Source: Erythrobacter sanguineus (GTDB lineage: Bacteria; Pseudomonadota; Alphaproteobacteria; Sphingomonadales; Sphingomonadaceae). From it: a DNA stretch of 64,000 nucleotides. A program made the translations under genes and the position numbers. How positions within the stretch are numbered: position 1 is the first letter of the stretch; every line of letters starts with the position of its first letter. The notes beneath the pieces are model-generated. The model was not told the origin of the DNA and searched no databases. It saw only the letters and a list, made by a program, of their open reading frames with translations. Shown one piece after another: positions 10,616 through 19,218 of this stretch. Location: positions 62,001 through 126,000 of the forward strand of contig NZ_FRDF01000005.1 of the NCBI RefSeq assembly GCF_900143235.1, in the 5' to 3' direction.

Positions 10616-13171
10616 CTAGGTGCGCAGGCGCTGGATCGCCTGCGCCAGCGCGACATAAAGCTTGCCCATGTCCGAACCCAGCATCGTCACGCTCAGCACG
10701 TGGCCGTCGCGGGTCGACAAGGTCGAACGCAGCATTGCCTCGAAATCGTGAATGTAGCGGGTGACATTGGACTTGAAGTCATGGTCGCTCTGATAAAGCT
10801 CGGCAATGTCGCGCGCCGTGCCATTGTCGATCAGCCGCACGGCGCGGCGGGTGAAGATCCCGCGGTCGCCCTTGAGATAGGTGTCCCACGCGGTGTCGGC
10901 GACTTCGGCCGATAGCGCACCGGTGATGTCGATCGCCGCCGAATTGAGGCTGTCGGCGATCAGCGCCATGCGCCGCGCGAAGTCGTTATTGACCTGCTCC
11001 TCCGCCAGCTCGCGCGCCCGCGAGACGCGCTGTTCGAGATTGCCGGTAAGCTCGTTGACCCGCACCATCTGGTCGCGCAACTGGATCACCACCTCGCGGC
11101 CGACCCCCGAAGCATGGGCGGCGGCTTGCTCGATCTTGCCCATGGTGGCGGCGGTTTCGTTGCGCAGCGTGCGTTCGAGCACCTGCACCGTCTCGCCGCC
11201 AAGCGCCTTGGCCAGCACGGCGGCTTTTTCGCGCACACCATTATCGAGCGTGACAAACGCCTGCGCGATGGCATTTTCCAGCGCGGCCAAAGCCGCACGC
11301 AACCGTTCCTGCGTGTCGTCTGCCAGCGTTCCGCTTTCTTCGGCCAGCTGGGCAAATCCGCCGCGCAGCCCCTGCAATCGGGCCAATGTGTCGTCGGATT
11401 GTTCGGCAAGGCGGGTGCGGAAGCCGGCAATGGCTTCGTCGGCGGCGTCGATCTCTGCGCGGGTCTTGAGAAGATAGTCGGACAGATCCCCGGCCTGTTC
11501 GCTGGTGCGTAGCATCAACTGGTTGACCTCGCCCGCCCGATTTTTGACCGATTCGAGGCTGCCGTCAGCGGCGGCGATGGCCTGTTGCAGATCATCGCGG
11601 CTCGTGCGCGCGCCTGACTGGATGATTTCAAGCAGCCGCACGCCGCTTTCGGTCAGCTGGGCAAGGCGGGCCTCGGTTTCGGCGAGACCGATGCGCTGGG
11701 CCGACAGCTTTTCGTCCAGATCATCGAAGCCGCTCGAAAGGCTGGTGCGTGCGGTATCACCGTTTTGGCTGATCTTGCCGAGCAGCGCGCCGAATGTCTC
11801 AAGCTGTGCCGCAATAGCCTCGCCATGCGCGACCAGCTTTTCAGTATCGGCAAGCTGGGCTTCGCGCCGCTGGGCAAGGGCATCGTCAAGCGCGGCGAGC
11901 CGCTGAGCCAGAACCTCGCTGGCCTGCGCCTCGCGGGTGTCGAATTCCGCCTGCCGTTGCTCGATCGCCTCGGCAAACCTGACATCGCGCTCGGCGATAC
12001 GCGCATCGATCTGCCCCGCTTCCTCGGTGATGGCGGCAATCCGCTGGCGCGCGGCGGCCAGGGCGCTGGCTTCTGTCTGTTCGACCAGCCTGAGCCGGGC
12101 GGCGACTTCCTGTTCGAGCGCTTCAAGTTCGGCGCGCATCTGCTGGCGGGCGTTCTCGTCGGCTTCGCGCAGGCGTTCAGCCGCGGCGGCGATATCTGTT
12201 TCAAGCTGGCTTGTCTGTGCGCGCATGGTGCCCAGCGCGGTGGTTTCCATCGCCTCGATCCGCTCACGATATGCAGCGGTTTCACCTTGCAGACCGGCGA
12301 AGCGTTCGGCCACGAGGGTTTCGATCCGCGCAACCTGCGCCTCGAAGCTGTCCAGTGTTTCGCCAATCGTGGTGCTGAGGCCCTGCACCCGGGTTTCGCT
12401 CGTGCTGCCGAGCTGGCCCAGCCGTTGAAAGCCCTCGGTCAGGCGTTCAAGCTGGCTTTGCGCATTATGGCCCGCACCGCCGATCTGGTTGGCGACATCG
12501 CGCGCGGCATTGGCAATCACCGGCAGATCGTCGCGCAGCTGGTTCATGTTGCCCAGAGCGGTGTCGCTGGCGGTACCGATCGCCTCGACCTGCGCGCCGT
12601 TGCTGGTGATAAGCTGCTGCAATTCGGCGGCATTGGTGGAAATCCGCTCGGCCGCGATCCGGCCCAGCGCTTCAAGATCGCGCGATTGCGCGGCGAGAAA
12701 CTCCCGCGCAAGGCTGAGCTCGCGGTTCACCACCTTGAGCCGCACCTCAAGCTCGGCGCTTTCCCGGCTGAGCAGGGCTGCGCTGGCAGCAAACCGGTTC
12801 GCTTCGGCGCGCGAGGACCGCATTGCCAGCAGCCACATGATTGCGATCAGCGCGACCGGCACCGACCATTGCACAATCCACCCGGCCCAGGCGGCAGGAG
12901 GCGGCCCGGCGATGAGTTCAGCACTGATTGTCCAGCCGAAAAAGCCCGTCCAGCCGGCGATTGCCAGCAGGGCGAGGGCAGGGGCAAGCCAGCCGAAACG
13001 GGACGCGGGCGGGGCGGCAGGTTCACTGTCATCCCACGCATCCTCCAGCAGCATGTCACCGCTGTCCTGGGGCGCATCGGGCATGCCCGCAGCCTCCGTC
13101 GAACCGGGTTGCGATGCGTCATCCGCGCCGCTCTTGCGCCCCAAGGCGCGTATCTGGTGCCGTTCTGCCAT
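10616..13171 (-). CDS. TipN-like polarity protein: two N-terminal helices and a long coiled coil
   Basis: With ATG at 13171 (GAGGGGG just upstream) the product has 851 aa. An acidic N-terminus is followed by two transmembrane segments (about 59-82 and 96-117), then some 600 residues of Ala/Glu/Gln/Arg-rich heptad helices. A compact C-terminal block of about 100 residues contains YLKGDRGIFTRRAVRLIDNG and SDMGKLYVALAQAIQRL. Size and layout match TipN, the Caulobacter birth-scar protein of about 880 aa that sets the polarity axis. I recall a similar C-terminal block there but cannot align it here. Alternatively it is an unrelated coiled-coil membrane protein. Confidence 0.6.
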   Translation of the reverse strand: MAERHQIRALGRKSGADDASQPGSTEAAGMPDAPQDSGDMLLEDAWDDSEPAAPPASRFGWLAPALALLAIAGWTGFFGWTISAELIAGPPPAAWAGWIVQWSVPVALIAIMWLLAMRSSRAEANRFAASAALLSRESAELEVRLKVVNRELSLAREFLAAQSRDLEALGRIAAERISTNAAELQQLITSNGAQVEAIGTASDTALGNMNQLRDDLPVIANAARDVANQIGGAGHNAQSQLERLTEGFQRLGQLGSTSETRVQGLSTTIGETLDSFEAQVARIETLVAERFAGLQGETAAYRERIEAMETTALGTMRAQTSQLETDIAAAAERLREADENARQQMRAELEALEQEVAARLRLVEQTEASALAAARQRIAAITEEAGQIDARIAERDVRFAEAIEQRQAEFDTREAQASEVLAQRLAALDDALAQRREAQLADTEKLVAHGEAIAAQLETFGALLGKISQNGDTARTSLSSGFDDLDEKLSAQRIGLAETEARLAQLTESGVRLLEIIQSGARTSRDDLQQAIAAADGSLESVKNRAGEVNQLMLRTSEQAGDLSDYLLKTRAEIDAADEAIAGFRTRLAEQSDDTLARLQGLRGGFAQLAEESGTLADDTQERLRAALAALENAIAQAFVTLDNGVREKAAVLAKALGGETVQVLERTLRNETAATMGKIEQAAAHASGVGREVVIQLRDQMVRVNELTGNLEQRVSRARELAEEQVNNDFARRMALIADSLNSAAIDITGALSAEVADTAWDTYLKGDRGIFTRRAVRLIDNGTARDIAELYQSDHDFKSNVTRYIHDFEAMLRSTLSTRDGHVLSVTMLGSDMGKLYVALAQAIQRLRT

Positions 13172-13239
13172 AGCCCCCTCATACCACAGCCGGAATCGGG
13201 ATAAACCCCGCTTTAACCTTGCCGGTGTAAGTCCATCCC

Positions 13240-13551
13240 ATGGCTTATGACAATGGAGCACTCGACGCGACACTGGCGGCAGCAGCCGGCAATGATGCCG
13301 TGCTGATGCGCGAGCTGCGCGGTGCGTTCCTGGAAAGCGCCCGCCGTCAGCTTGATCTGCTCAAGCGGGCGCGCTGCGATGGCAACTGGACCGTCGCGGC
13401 AATGCGCATCAAAGGGCTGGCAGCAAGTTTCCACGCCGACGAATTGCTGGCCGCTGCCGACCACGCGCTGAATTCTGCGCCGGGTGAACCGATGGCGATC
13501 CGTGAGATCGAGTCGGTTCTGACCCGGTTTGGCGGCACCGCGCGGATTTGA
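13240..13551 (+). CDS. Hpt-like four-helix protein lacking the phospho-acceptor histidine
   Basis: This is a 103-aa all-helical protein. The segment AAMRIKGLAASFHADEL (about residues 53-69) lines up with the Hpt signature AHxLKGxxxxxGAxxL: K58 and G59 are kept, but the histidine position is M55. It would therefore keep a response-regulator docking surface without being phosphorylated there. It is transcribed away from the TipN-like gene with 68 bp between the starts and lies upstream of a His-less kinase gene. The Hpt relation is pattern-based; another helical bundle is possible. Confidence 0.55.
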   Translation: MAYDNGALDATLAAAAGNDAVLMRELRGAFLESARRQLDLLKRARCDGNWTVAAMRIKGLAASFHADELLAAADHALNSAPGEPMAIREIESVLTRFGGTARI

Positions 13552-13659
13552 TCAGGCAAACTGGCCGCTAATTCGGGCAAAGTCCGGGCACGTGGCTTGA
13601 ACCGCTGCGTCGAAACCGCCAATCCCGGTGCATCAGACCCCTTGTGAAAGGCGGCCACG

Positions 13660-14856
13660 ATGCGCACGGCCCTGGTTGCAGCCCTCAGAAGAACCGCTAG
13701 CGGTGCCTTGCGCGCCGAGCTCCCGCTTGCCGGGCGTTCGGTGCTGGCGCGGCAGGTTGAAGTGTTGCGTGCACAAGGCTGCGAGCGGATCTTGTGCCTG
13801 TGCGAGCGGGTTGATGGCGAGGTGTTGCGGGTGCAGCAGGCGGTCGAGGCCTCGGGCGGCACGTTTCAGGCCTTGCGCGGGTTCCTGCACTTGCCCGCGC
13901 TGGTGCGCGCGGAAGATGATCTGGTGATCCTTGCCGACGGCCTGCTGCCGGATCCGGGGCTTGTCCGCGCCCTGTTTGCAGATGGCGCGCAGCCGCCGCG
14001 CTTCGTTGCGTCGCTGCCGGCCGATAGTCCGCTGGTTGCGCTGCATCCGGATGATTTTGAACGTATTGATGCCGGGCATCATTGGGCCGGGTTGCTGGCG
14101 ATGCGCGGCGCCCCGGTGCAGCAACTGGCCGATTTTCCGTCCGATGCCGATGCTGTCTCGCTGCTCTTGCGGCTTGCCCTGCAGGCCGGGACCCCATGCC
14201 GTGCGCTTCCAGATGAGGAGCCTTCGTCCAAGGTGTGGTTGCTGGCTGACGACCCGGCCGCGCTGGCGGTGAAGGAACAGGCATTGATCGCACGCGCGGC
14301 CGGTCCGGTGGATTGGCGCGCACCGATGATTGCGCTGGCCAACCGACTGGTCGAAAGCCTCATGCCGCGCGCTTTGCCGCAAGGAGCGCAGGCGGGGGCG
14401 GCTGCATCGATCCTGTTTCTGGCGCTGGGGGTGCTCACCGCTGCATCGGGCGCTGCGGCCGCCGGGCTGGGACTGGCCGCGTGCGGTGCCTTTGCCCTGA
14501 ATATCGCCGGTGCCTTTGCCCGGCTGCGGTTGCTGCTGCTGGGTGAAGGGCCATCGCCGGTTGTTCTGGCGCGACTGGGCTGGGTGGCAGACGGGCTGGC
14601 CGCGATCGTTCTGCTATTCGCGCTTGCGCCATGGCCTGTGGTCTTGCCGCTGGCCGTGCTGGGGCCGCTCGCGATCGGGCTGGCGAGGCTGGCGGCGCAG
14701 GGCCGGCGCGGGGCGGTGGCGATCATCCTGTCCGACCGCATAGCGCTGTTGGCTGGCTTTGCGATTGCCCATCTTGCAGCTCTCCTGCCCGAGGCGCTGG
14801 CGCTGTTCTGCCTTGTTGTTCTTGCTGCTTTGCTGCTGCGCAGCGCGCCGGATTGA
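13660..14856 (+). CDS. Predicted nucleotidyltransferase-like domain fused to a membrane domain; function unknown
   Basis: This 398-aa protein is very rich in Ala and Leu. Residues 1 to about 235 resemble a degenerate nucleotide-sugar or MobA-type transferase fold (GRSVLARQVEVLRAQG, DDLVILADGLLPD). From about 245 it has five or so hydrophobic helices. The overall plan recalls cytidylyltransferase/CDP-alcohol phosphotransferase fusions, but neither a GxGxR loop nor the DGxxAR...GxxxDxxxD motif is present. Catalysis is therefore doubtful. GAAAGGCGG precedes the ATG. I do not recognise a named family. Confidence 0.55.
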   Translation: MRTALVAALRRTASGALRAELPLAGRSVLARQVEVLRAQGCERILCLCERVDGEVLRVQQAVEASGGTFQALRGFLHLPALVRAEDDLVILADGLLPDPGLVRALFADGAQPPRFVASLPADSPLVALHPDDFERIDAGHHWAGLLAMRGAPVQQLADFPSDADAVSLLLRLALQAGTPCRALPDEEPSSKVWLLADDPAALAVKEQALIARAAGPVDWRAPMIALANRLVESLMPRALPQGAQAGAAASILFLALGVLTAASGAAAAGLGLAACGAFALNIAGAFARLRLLLLGEGPSPVVLARLGWVADGLAAIVLLFALAPWPVVLPLAVLGPLAIGLARLAAQGRRGAVAIILSDRIALLAGFAIAHLAALLPEALALFCLVVLAALLLRSAPD

Positions 14857-14857
14857 A

Positions 14858-14872
14858 CTAACACGGATTTAA
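14858..14872. promoter_or_regulatory. Candidate CtrA-binding site (CTAA-N7-TTAA)
   Basis: CTAA at 14858-14861, seven bases, then TTAA at 14869-14872 differs by one base from the alphaproteobacterial CtrA consensus TTAA-N7-TTAA. It lies in the short gap before the gene starting at 14888 or 14912, where cell-cycle-regulated promoters would place it. A 15-base degenerate site occurs by chance now and then, so this is suggestive only. Confidence 0.4.
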
Positions 14873-14887
14873 CTATGCGCAGGCTAT

Positions 14888-15835
14888 ATGCGCATGATGG
14901 GCGAAGAAGCGATGGACTTTGCTGGCGGCGGAATGGTCGAGGCGATCCTGCGGGATGAACTCGCGCGTGAGGAGCGCGCGCTGGGTTCTGTCGTCCCTGT
15001 TTTGCGTCATTTGCTGGCAAGCGAAGGGCAGACGCTGGTGAGTGACGCCATTCTGGCGCGGGTGCGCGGGATGCTGGCGGATCTTGCGGCGCAAATGCTG
15101 GCGGTGGCCGAAGGGCGCGATGCTGCCCTGCGGATGTCGGGCGCAGGCGATACGGCCGCGCGCGATATGCTGGCCAATGCACTGGCGGGTGATCCTGCCC
15201 TGCTGTCGTTCTGCCATGCGCTTGCCACTGAAAGCCAGCTTGCCCTGCGGCTTCAACAGCGCAGCGGGATCGACCCGGTGCTGAGCCCGCTGCTGCAGGA
15301 ACTGATCGCTTCGGATATGCCGGCAATCGCGGAACTGGCGATGAACACGCTCGCCGCACAATCGCGCTTCATCCAGAGCCAGCGCCGCATGGAATTGCCG
15401 CTTGGCGAACTTCCGGCAGAGCTGTTTCATGCACTCGTTGCAGGGGTTGAGCGGCAGATTGATGACGCCGCCGGGATCGCGCGTCTCCAGCAGACCTATG
15501 ATGAGGGTGCGAGCCGGCTTGGCCTGCTGGCCCGGCTTGTTTCGACCATGCGGCGCGGGGCGGTGGCGGCGCTCGCGCTTGATCATGCCGGACTGGCGCT
15601 GTTCTCCAGCGCGCTCGCAGCCCTTGCCCGCCAGCCGCGCGCGGCAGCCGTGATTGCCTGCCATGAAGGCCAGGGCGCACGGCTTGCACTTGGCTTGCGC
15701 GCCGCTGGTCTGGGGCCGGAGGCGATCGAGCGCCAGTTCTTGGCTGTCCAGCCTTCCGCGCGCATCACACCGGGCATTGCCGATGTCTCGCCCGATCAGG
15801 CACGCCTGCTGCTGGCCGCGGGGCAGGCTGGATGA
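14888..15835 (+). CDS. Helical protein of unknown function, possibly DUF2336-like
   Basis: This 315-aa soluble protein is predicted almost entirely helical with HEAT-like spacing. The central segment SRFIQSQRRMELPLGELPAE resembles what I remember of sphingomonad DUF2336 proteins, which often sit beside sensor kinases; the match is from memory. The start is uncertain: ATG at 14888 or 14912 (MDFAGGG, with GAAGAAGCG in front). Its stop overlaps the next gene (ATGA at 15832-15835), so it is co-translated with the atypical kinase. A candidate CtrA box precedes it. Confidence 0.6.
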   Translation: MRMMGEEAMDFAGGGMVEAILRDELAREERALGSVVPVLRHLLASEGQTLVSDAILARVRGMLADLAAQMLAVAEGRDAALRMSGAGDTAARDMLANALAGDPALLSFCHALATESQLALRLQQRSGIDPVLSPLLQELIASDMPAIAELAMNTLAAQSRFIQSQRRMELPLGELPAELFHALVAGVERQIDDAAGIARLQQTYDEGASRLGLLARLVSTMRRGAVAALALDHAGLALFSSALAALARQPRAAAVIACHEGQGARLALGLRAAGLGPEAIERQFLAVQPSARITPGIADVSPDQARLLLAAGQAG

Positions 15836-17238
15836 ACAGCATGGACCGCCGCGACAGCCTGCTTGGCGCCCGCGGGTTTACCGATGCGGCCGACCGCCTG
15901 ATCAGCGCGGACGAGGCGCTGGCCGAGCTGCACCAGCGCTGCGGTGGGCAGATGTCCGGCACGCTGGCGATTCCGGAATTGCTGGCACTGGTGCGGCAGG
16001 GCCGCCGCATGGGCCTCAGGATCGCGCGGGAATTCTTCGCCTTTGACGGCGAGGCCCGGATCAGCGGCTTTGCGCGGATTCACCCGCTTGCCGAGGCTGA
16101 GGGCGGCGGCTGCGAGGTGCTGGTTGAAAACTGGCAGCGCAGCGCGGCCTCGCCATCGCAGGGCCGCGAATTGGCCGAGCGGCTTGATGCGATTGACCGT
16201 GCCACCGCCGAAATCAGCGCCCGGCTAGACGCGCGCCAGCGCGTGCAGGTGCTGAGCGCGCTCGCGCCCGATGCGGCCGAACTGCAAACGGCGGCAATGA
16301 TGGCGCCGGGCAAGGTATGGAGCGATCTGGTCGCGCTTTCCGGCATCTCCCATCAGCAACCGCTGCACTGGCGGCTGCTGGATGGCACGGCGTGCCAGTT
16401 TGCCGGATCGCAGCGCCACTGGCGCGTGCGGCTGATTCCGCTCGGTTCCGATCCGCAGGCCCCCACAGGGTTTGAACTGCTGTTGATCGCCGAAGAGCCG
16501 CTGGTGGCAGAGGCGGCGGGAGACGAATATGGGCAGGGTGAAGAGGCAACGCCCACGCGCCTGATCGGCACTGCGCTTGCCCCGGTCTTGCGCCAGCCGG
16601 TGGCGCGGATCATCGCCAATGCCGAAACCATCCGCGCGCGCCTTGCTGGCCCGTTGCGCGATGAATACAGCGATTACGCCGGCACCATCGCCAGCGCCGG
16701 ACAACACCTTGCAGCAATGCTGGATGATCTTGCCGATCTTGAAGTGGTCGAAACGCCGGGCTTTGCAACGGTGCGCGAACAGGTCGATCTTGTAGATGCG
16801 GCGGGGCGGGCAGCGGGGATCCTTGGTGTTCGGGCGCAGAACCGCGAGATCAAGCTGATTGTCGCGGGTGAGAGCAGCGGTGCGGCGGCGATGGCCGAGT
16901 TTCGCCGGGTGCTGCAGATCCTGATCAACCTGATCGGCAATGCGATTGCCTATTCGCCGGTCGGCAGCACCGTCACAATCACCGCCGCTGCGGCGGACGA
17001 GGGCCGCGTGGCGGTCAGCGTCGCCGACGAAGGGCCGGGGGTGACGCCCGAGCAGGCACAGCGCATCTTCGAGAAATTCGAACGCTTGGGGCGCGACAAT
17101 GACGGCGGGAAGGATGGAGGTTCGGGCCTGGGCCTCTATATCTCGCACCGCCTTGCCGAGGCGATGGACGGCAGCCTGACGGTGGAGAGCGCCAAGGGCG
17201 GAGGTGCGCTGTTCACGCTGGAACTGCCGGCGGCTTGA
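15832..17238 (+). CDS. Histidine kinase-like protein lacking the phospho-acceptor histidine
   Basis: This 468-aa soluble protein has an N-terminal region of about 240 residues without a clear sensor fold. A dimerisation segment follows, in which the H-box (normally SHELRTPL) reads APVLRQPV at residues 250-257, so no histidine is present. The ATPase domain is intact: N-box LINLIGNAIAYS (around 364-375), G1 DEGPGV (399-404) and G2 GSGLGLYIS (430-438). It may bind ATP and dimerise but should not autophosphorylate at the usual place, like the pseudokinase DivL. It overlaps the preceding gene by four bases. Confidence 0.8.
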   Translation: MNSMDRRDSLLGARGFTDAADRLISADEALAELHQRCGGQMSGTLAIPELLALVRQGRRMGLRIAREFFAFDGEARISGFARIHPLAEAEGGGCEVLVENWQRSAASPSQGRELAERLDAIDRATAEISARLDARQRVQVLSALAPDAAELQTAAMMAPGKVWSDLVALSGISHQQPLHWRLLDGTACQFAGSQRHWRVRLIPLGSDPQAPTGFELLLIAEEPLVAEAAGDEYGQGEEATPTRLIGTALAPVLRQPVARIIANAETIRARLAGPLRDEYSDYAGTIASAGQHLAAMLDDLADLEVVETPGFATVREQVDLVDAAGRAAGILGVRAQNREIKLIVAGESSGAAAMAEFRRVLQILINLIGNAIAYSPVGSTVTITAAAADEGRVAVSVADEGPGVTPEQAQRIFEKFERLGRDNDGGKDGGSGLGLYISHRLAEAMDGSLTVESAKGGGALFTLELPAA

Positions 17239-17244
17239 GACGCA

Positions 17245-17355
17245 CTAGTTGCGCACGGCTTCGAACTCGGCGGGCGTGAATTCGCAGATGCATTTGGCGG
17301 CAAGCGAGGCTTTGCGAGTGTACTCAAGACGAGCACCGCTTGCGGGTCTGGCCGC
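17245..17355 (-). pseudogene. Coding-like in-frame continuation after the stop of the 17356-17649 gene
   Basis: On the minus strand, the frame continues past the TAA (17356-17358) for 36 codons to a TAG at 17245-17247. These codons have a G/C-rich third position, and the end reads KCICEFTPAEFEAVRN, which looks like a genuine protein terminus. No start codon lies inside. The TAA may therefore be a recent nonsense mutation or a sequencing error that split one 134-aa protein. Confidence 0.35.
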
Positions 17356-17649
17356 TTATGGCCGGTAGCAGGTTTCCAACTCGCGCGGCTGAAGTATTTG
17401 AAGGGTCAGGCTTTGGGGGGGCAGGCCGAAAACGCTCTTGCCGGTGCTGAACGCGATCAGATCACCGCCACCATGCAGACCGGGGAAAGGCTTGACCGGG
17501 GTCTGGCTCAATACCTCGAGCGATGCCATCGCCATTATCGCGTCGCGAAAGGGCAAATCGCAGTCGAACGCGTTTCTCGCGTCCTGTCCCTGAGCCGTGC
17601 CTGCAAAAGCAAGCGAATCGAATGCAGAGACGTAGGTCGGCGTGTTCAT
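17356..17649 (-). CDS. Hypothetical 97-aa protein
   Basis: The ATG at 17649 is preceded by AAAGGATGGA at ideal spacing, which argues that it is a real gene. The product starts MNTPTYVSAFDSLAF and has no transmembrane segment. It contains two cysteines (C30 and C94). I do not recognise a family. It follows a small membrane-protein gene and gltA on the same strand. It may be truncated, because the reading frame continues in a coding-like manner beyond its TAA. Confidence 0.5.
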   Translation of the reverse strand: MNTPTYVSAFDSLAFAGTAQGQDARNAFDCDLPFRDAIMAMASLEVLSQTPVKPFPGLHGGGDLIAFSTGKSVFGLPPQSLTLQILQPRELETCYRP

Positions 17650-17693
17650 TCCATCCTTTTGCAAAAAGGATCGCGACCGCCAGCACCATCGGC

Positions 17694-17900
17694 CTAGTCG
17701 CGCGGACGGCCAAGCCTGCTGGCGCCCCAAATCACAAACGCTCCCCCGACTGCGGTAAGCGCGCCGTAGAGTGCCCATTCGGAGCTTGCCAGCATGAAGG
17801 TACCGGCGGGCCAGTTGAGCAGGCCCAGCCCTTGGAGTGCCCACATGGTGCCGAACGCAATCAGCAAGCCGCCAAACGCTTTCAGCACCATCCGGAACAT
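17694..17900 (-). CDS. Small two-helix membrane protein, hypothetical
   Basis: This 68-aa protein has two hydrophobic segments: about residues 8-28 (GGLLIAFGTMWALQGLGLLN) and 44-60 (YGALTAVGGAFVIWGAS). The spacing includes the NWPAGTFM loop that recurs in small inner-membrane proteins of sphingomonads. It starts 13 bases after the gltA stop, so it is probably co-transcribed with gltA. No function can be deduced. Confidence 0.7.
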   Translation of the reverse strand: MFRMVLKAFGGLLIAFGTMWALQGLGLLNWPAGTFMLASSEWALYGALTAVGGAFVIWGASRLGRPRD

Positions 17901-17913
17901 CGCAGCAAAGGCC

Positions 17914-19200
17914 TTAACGCTTGTCCAGCGGCACGTAATCGCGCTGGGTCGGGCCGGTGTAGAGCTGGCGCGGACGCCCGATCTTCTGGCCGGGATCGGA
18001 GATCATCTCGTTCCACTGCGCTACCCAGCCGACCGTGCGGGCCAGCGCGAACAGCGCGGTGAACATGGTGGTCGGGAAACCGATCGCCGACAGGATGATG
18101 CCCGAATAGAAATCGACGTTCGGGAACAGCTTCTTCTCGATGAAATAGGGATCATTGAGCGCCAGTTCTTCCAGCCGCAGCGCGGTTTCGAACAGCGGAT
18201 CATCGACCTTGAGCGCATCGAACACCTCGCGCACGGTCTTCTGCATCACCGCAGCGCGCGGATCGTAGTTCTTGTAGACGCGGTGACCAAAGCCCATCAG
18301 TCGGAACGGATCATTCTTGTCCTTGGCGCGCTCGATGTAATGCGGGATCTTGTCGGGGGTGCCGATTTCACGCAGCATGTTGAGCGCGGCTTCGTTGGCT
18401 CCGCCATGCGCCGGGCCCCACAGACAGGCAATGCCCGCCGCGATGCAGGCGAACGGGTTTGCGCCCGATGAACCGGCGAGGCGCACGGTCGAGGTCGAGG
18501 CGTTCTGTTCATGGTCGGCATGGAGGATGAATATCCGGTCCATCGCCCGCTCCACCGCCGGGACCACTTCATATTCCTCGGCCGGAACGCCAAAGGTCAT
18601 GCGCAGGAAATTGCCGGTGTAGGACAGACGGTTGTCCGGATACATGAAGGGCTGACCGACCGCATATTTGAACGCCATTGCCGCAATTGTCGGCATCTTG
18701 GCGATCAGCCGGTGCGAGCTGATCTTGCGGTGTTCGGGATCGGAAATGTCCGTGCTGTCGTGATAGAATGCCGACAGCGCGCCAACCACGCCGCACATGA
18801 TCGCCATCGGGTGCGCATCGCGGCGGAAGCCGCGATAAAAGGTCATCAGCTGTTCGTGCAGCATGGTGTGGCGGGTGATGGTGTAGGTGAAATCGTCAAG
18901 CTCGTGGCTGCTCGGCAGTTCGCCATTGAGCAGCAGGTAGGAGACCTCCATGAAGCTCGAATGTTCGGCCAGCTGGCCGATCGGGTAACCGCGGTGCAGC
19001 AGCACGCCTTCGTCGCCATCGATATAGGTCAGCGCGCTTTCGCAAGATGCGGTCGATGTGAAACCGGGGTCGAAGGTGAAGGCACCCGTCTGCGCATAGA
19101 GCTTGCGGATGTCGACCACATCCGGGCCGGTGCTGCCTTCGAGCACGGGATACTGATACGAATTTCCGCCCAGATCGAGTTTCGCCGACTTGTCTGCCAA
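17914..19200 (-). CDS. gltA: Citrate synthase
   Basis: This is a type II, hexameric bacterial citrate synthase of 428 aa that condenses acetyl-CoA and oxaloacetate to start the TCA cycle. Catalytic regions are visible: the His of [15 protein letters not shown], the His of [13 protein letters not shown] and the Asp-containing stretch near NVDFYSG. I place the start at a TTG at 19200 (MADKSAKLD), seven bases after AGGAG. An upstream in-frame TTG at 19218 lacks a ribosome site. gltX lies 18 bases upstream on the same strand. Confidence 0.95.
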   Translation of the reverse strand: MADKSAKLDLGGNSYQYPVLEGSTGPDVVDIRKLYAQTGAFTFDPGFTSTASCESALTYIDGDEGVLLHRGYPIGQLAEHSSFMEVSYLLLNGELPSSHELDDFTYTITRHTMLHEQLMTFYRGFRRDAHPMAIMCGVVGALSAFYHDSTDISDPEHRKISSHRLIAKMPTIAAMAFKYAVGQPFMYPDNRLSYTGNFLRMTFGVPAEEYEVVPAVERAMDRIFILHADHEQNASTSTVRLAGSSGANPFACIAAGIACLWGPAHGGANEAALNMLREIGTPDKIPHYIERAKDKNDPFRLMGFGHRVYKNYDPRAAVMQKTVREVFDALKVDDPLFETALRLEELALNDPYFIEKKLFPNVDFYSGIILSAIGFPTTMFTALFALARTVGWVAQWNEMISDPGQKIGRPRQLYTGPTQRDYVPLDKR

Positions 19201-19218
19201 GGTCTGTCTCCTGTCCAA

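Noticed and set aside
11765-13204. Long plus-strand frame of about 480 codons
   Set aside because: Antisense of the TipN-like coiled-coil gene, whose repetitive GC codons create mirror frames.
13201-13230. CtrA site in the TipN-like/Hpt-like intergenic region
   Set aside because: Only a TTAACC half-site is present; the second half is missing.
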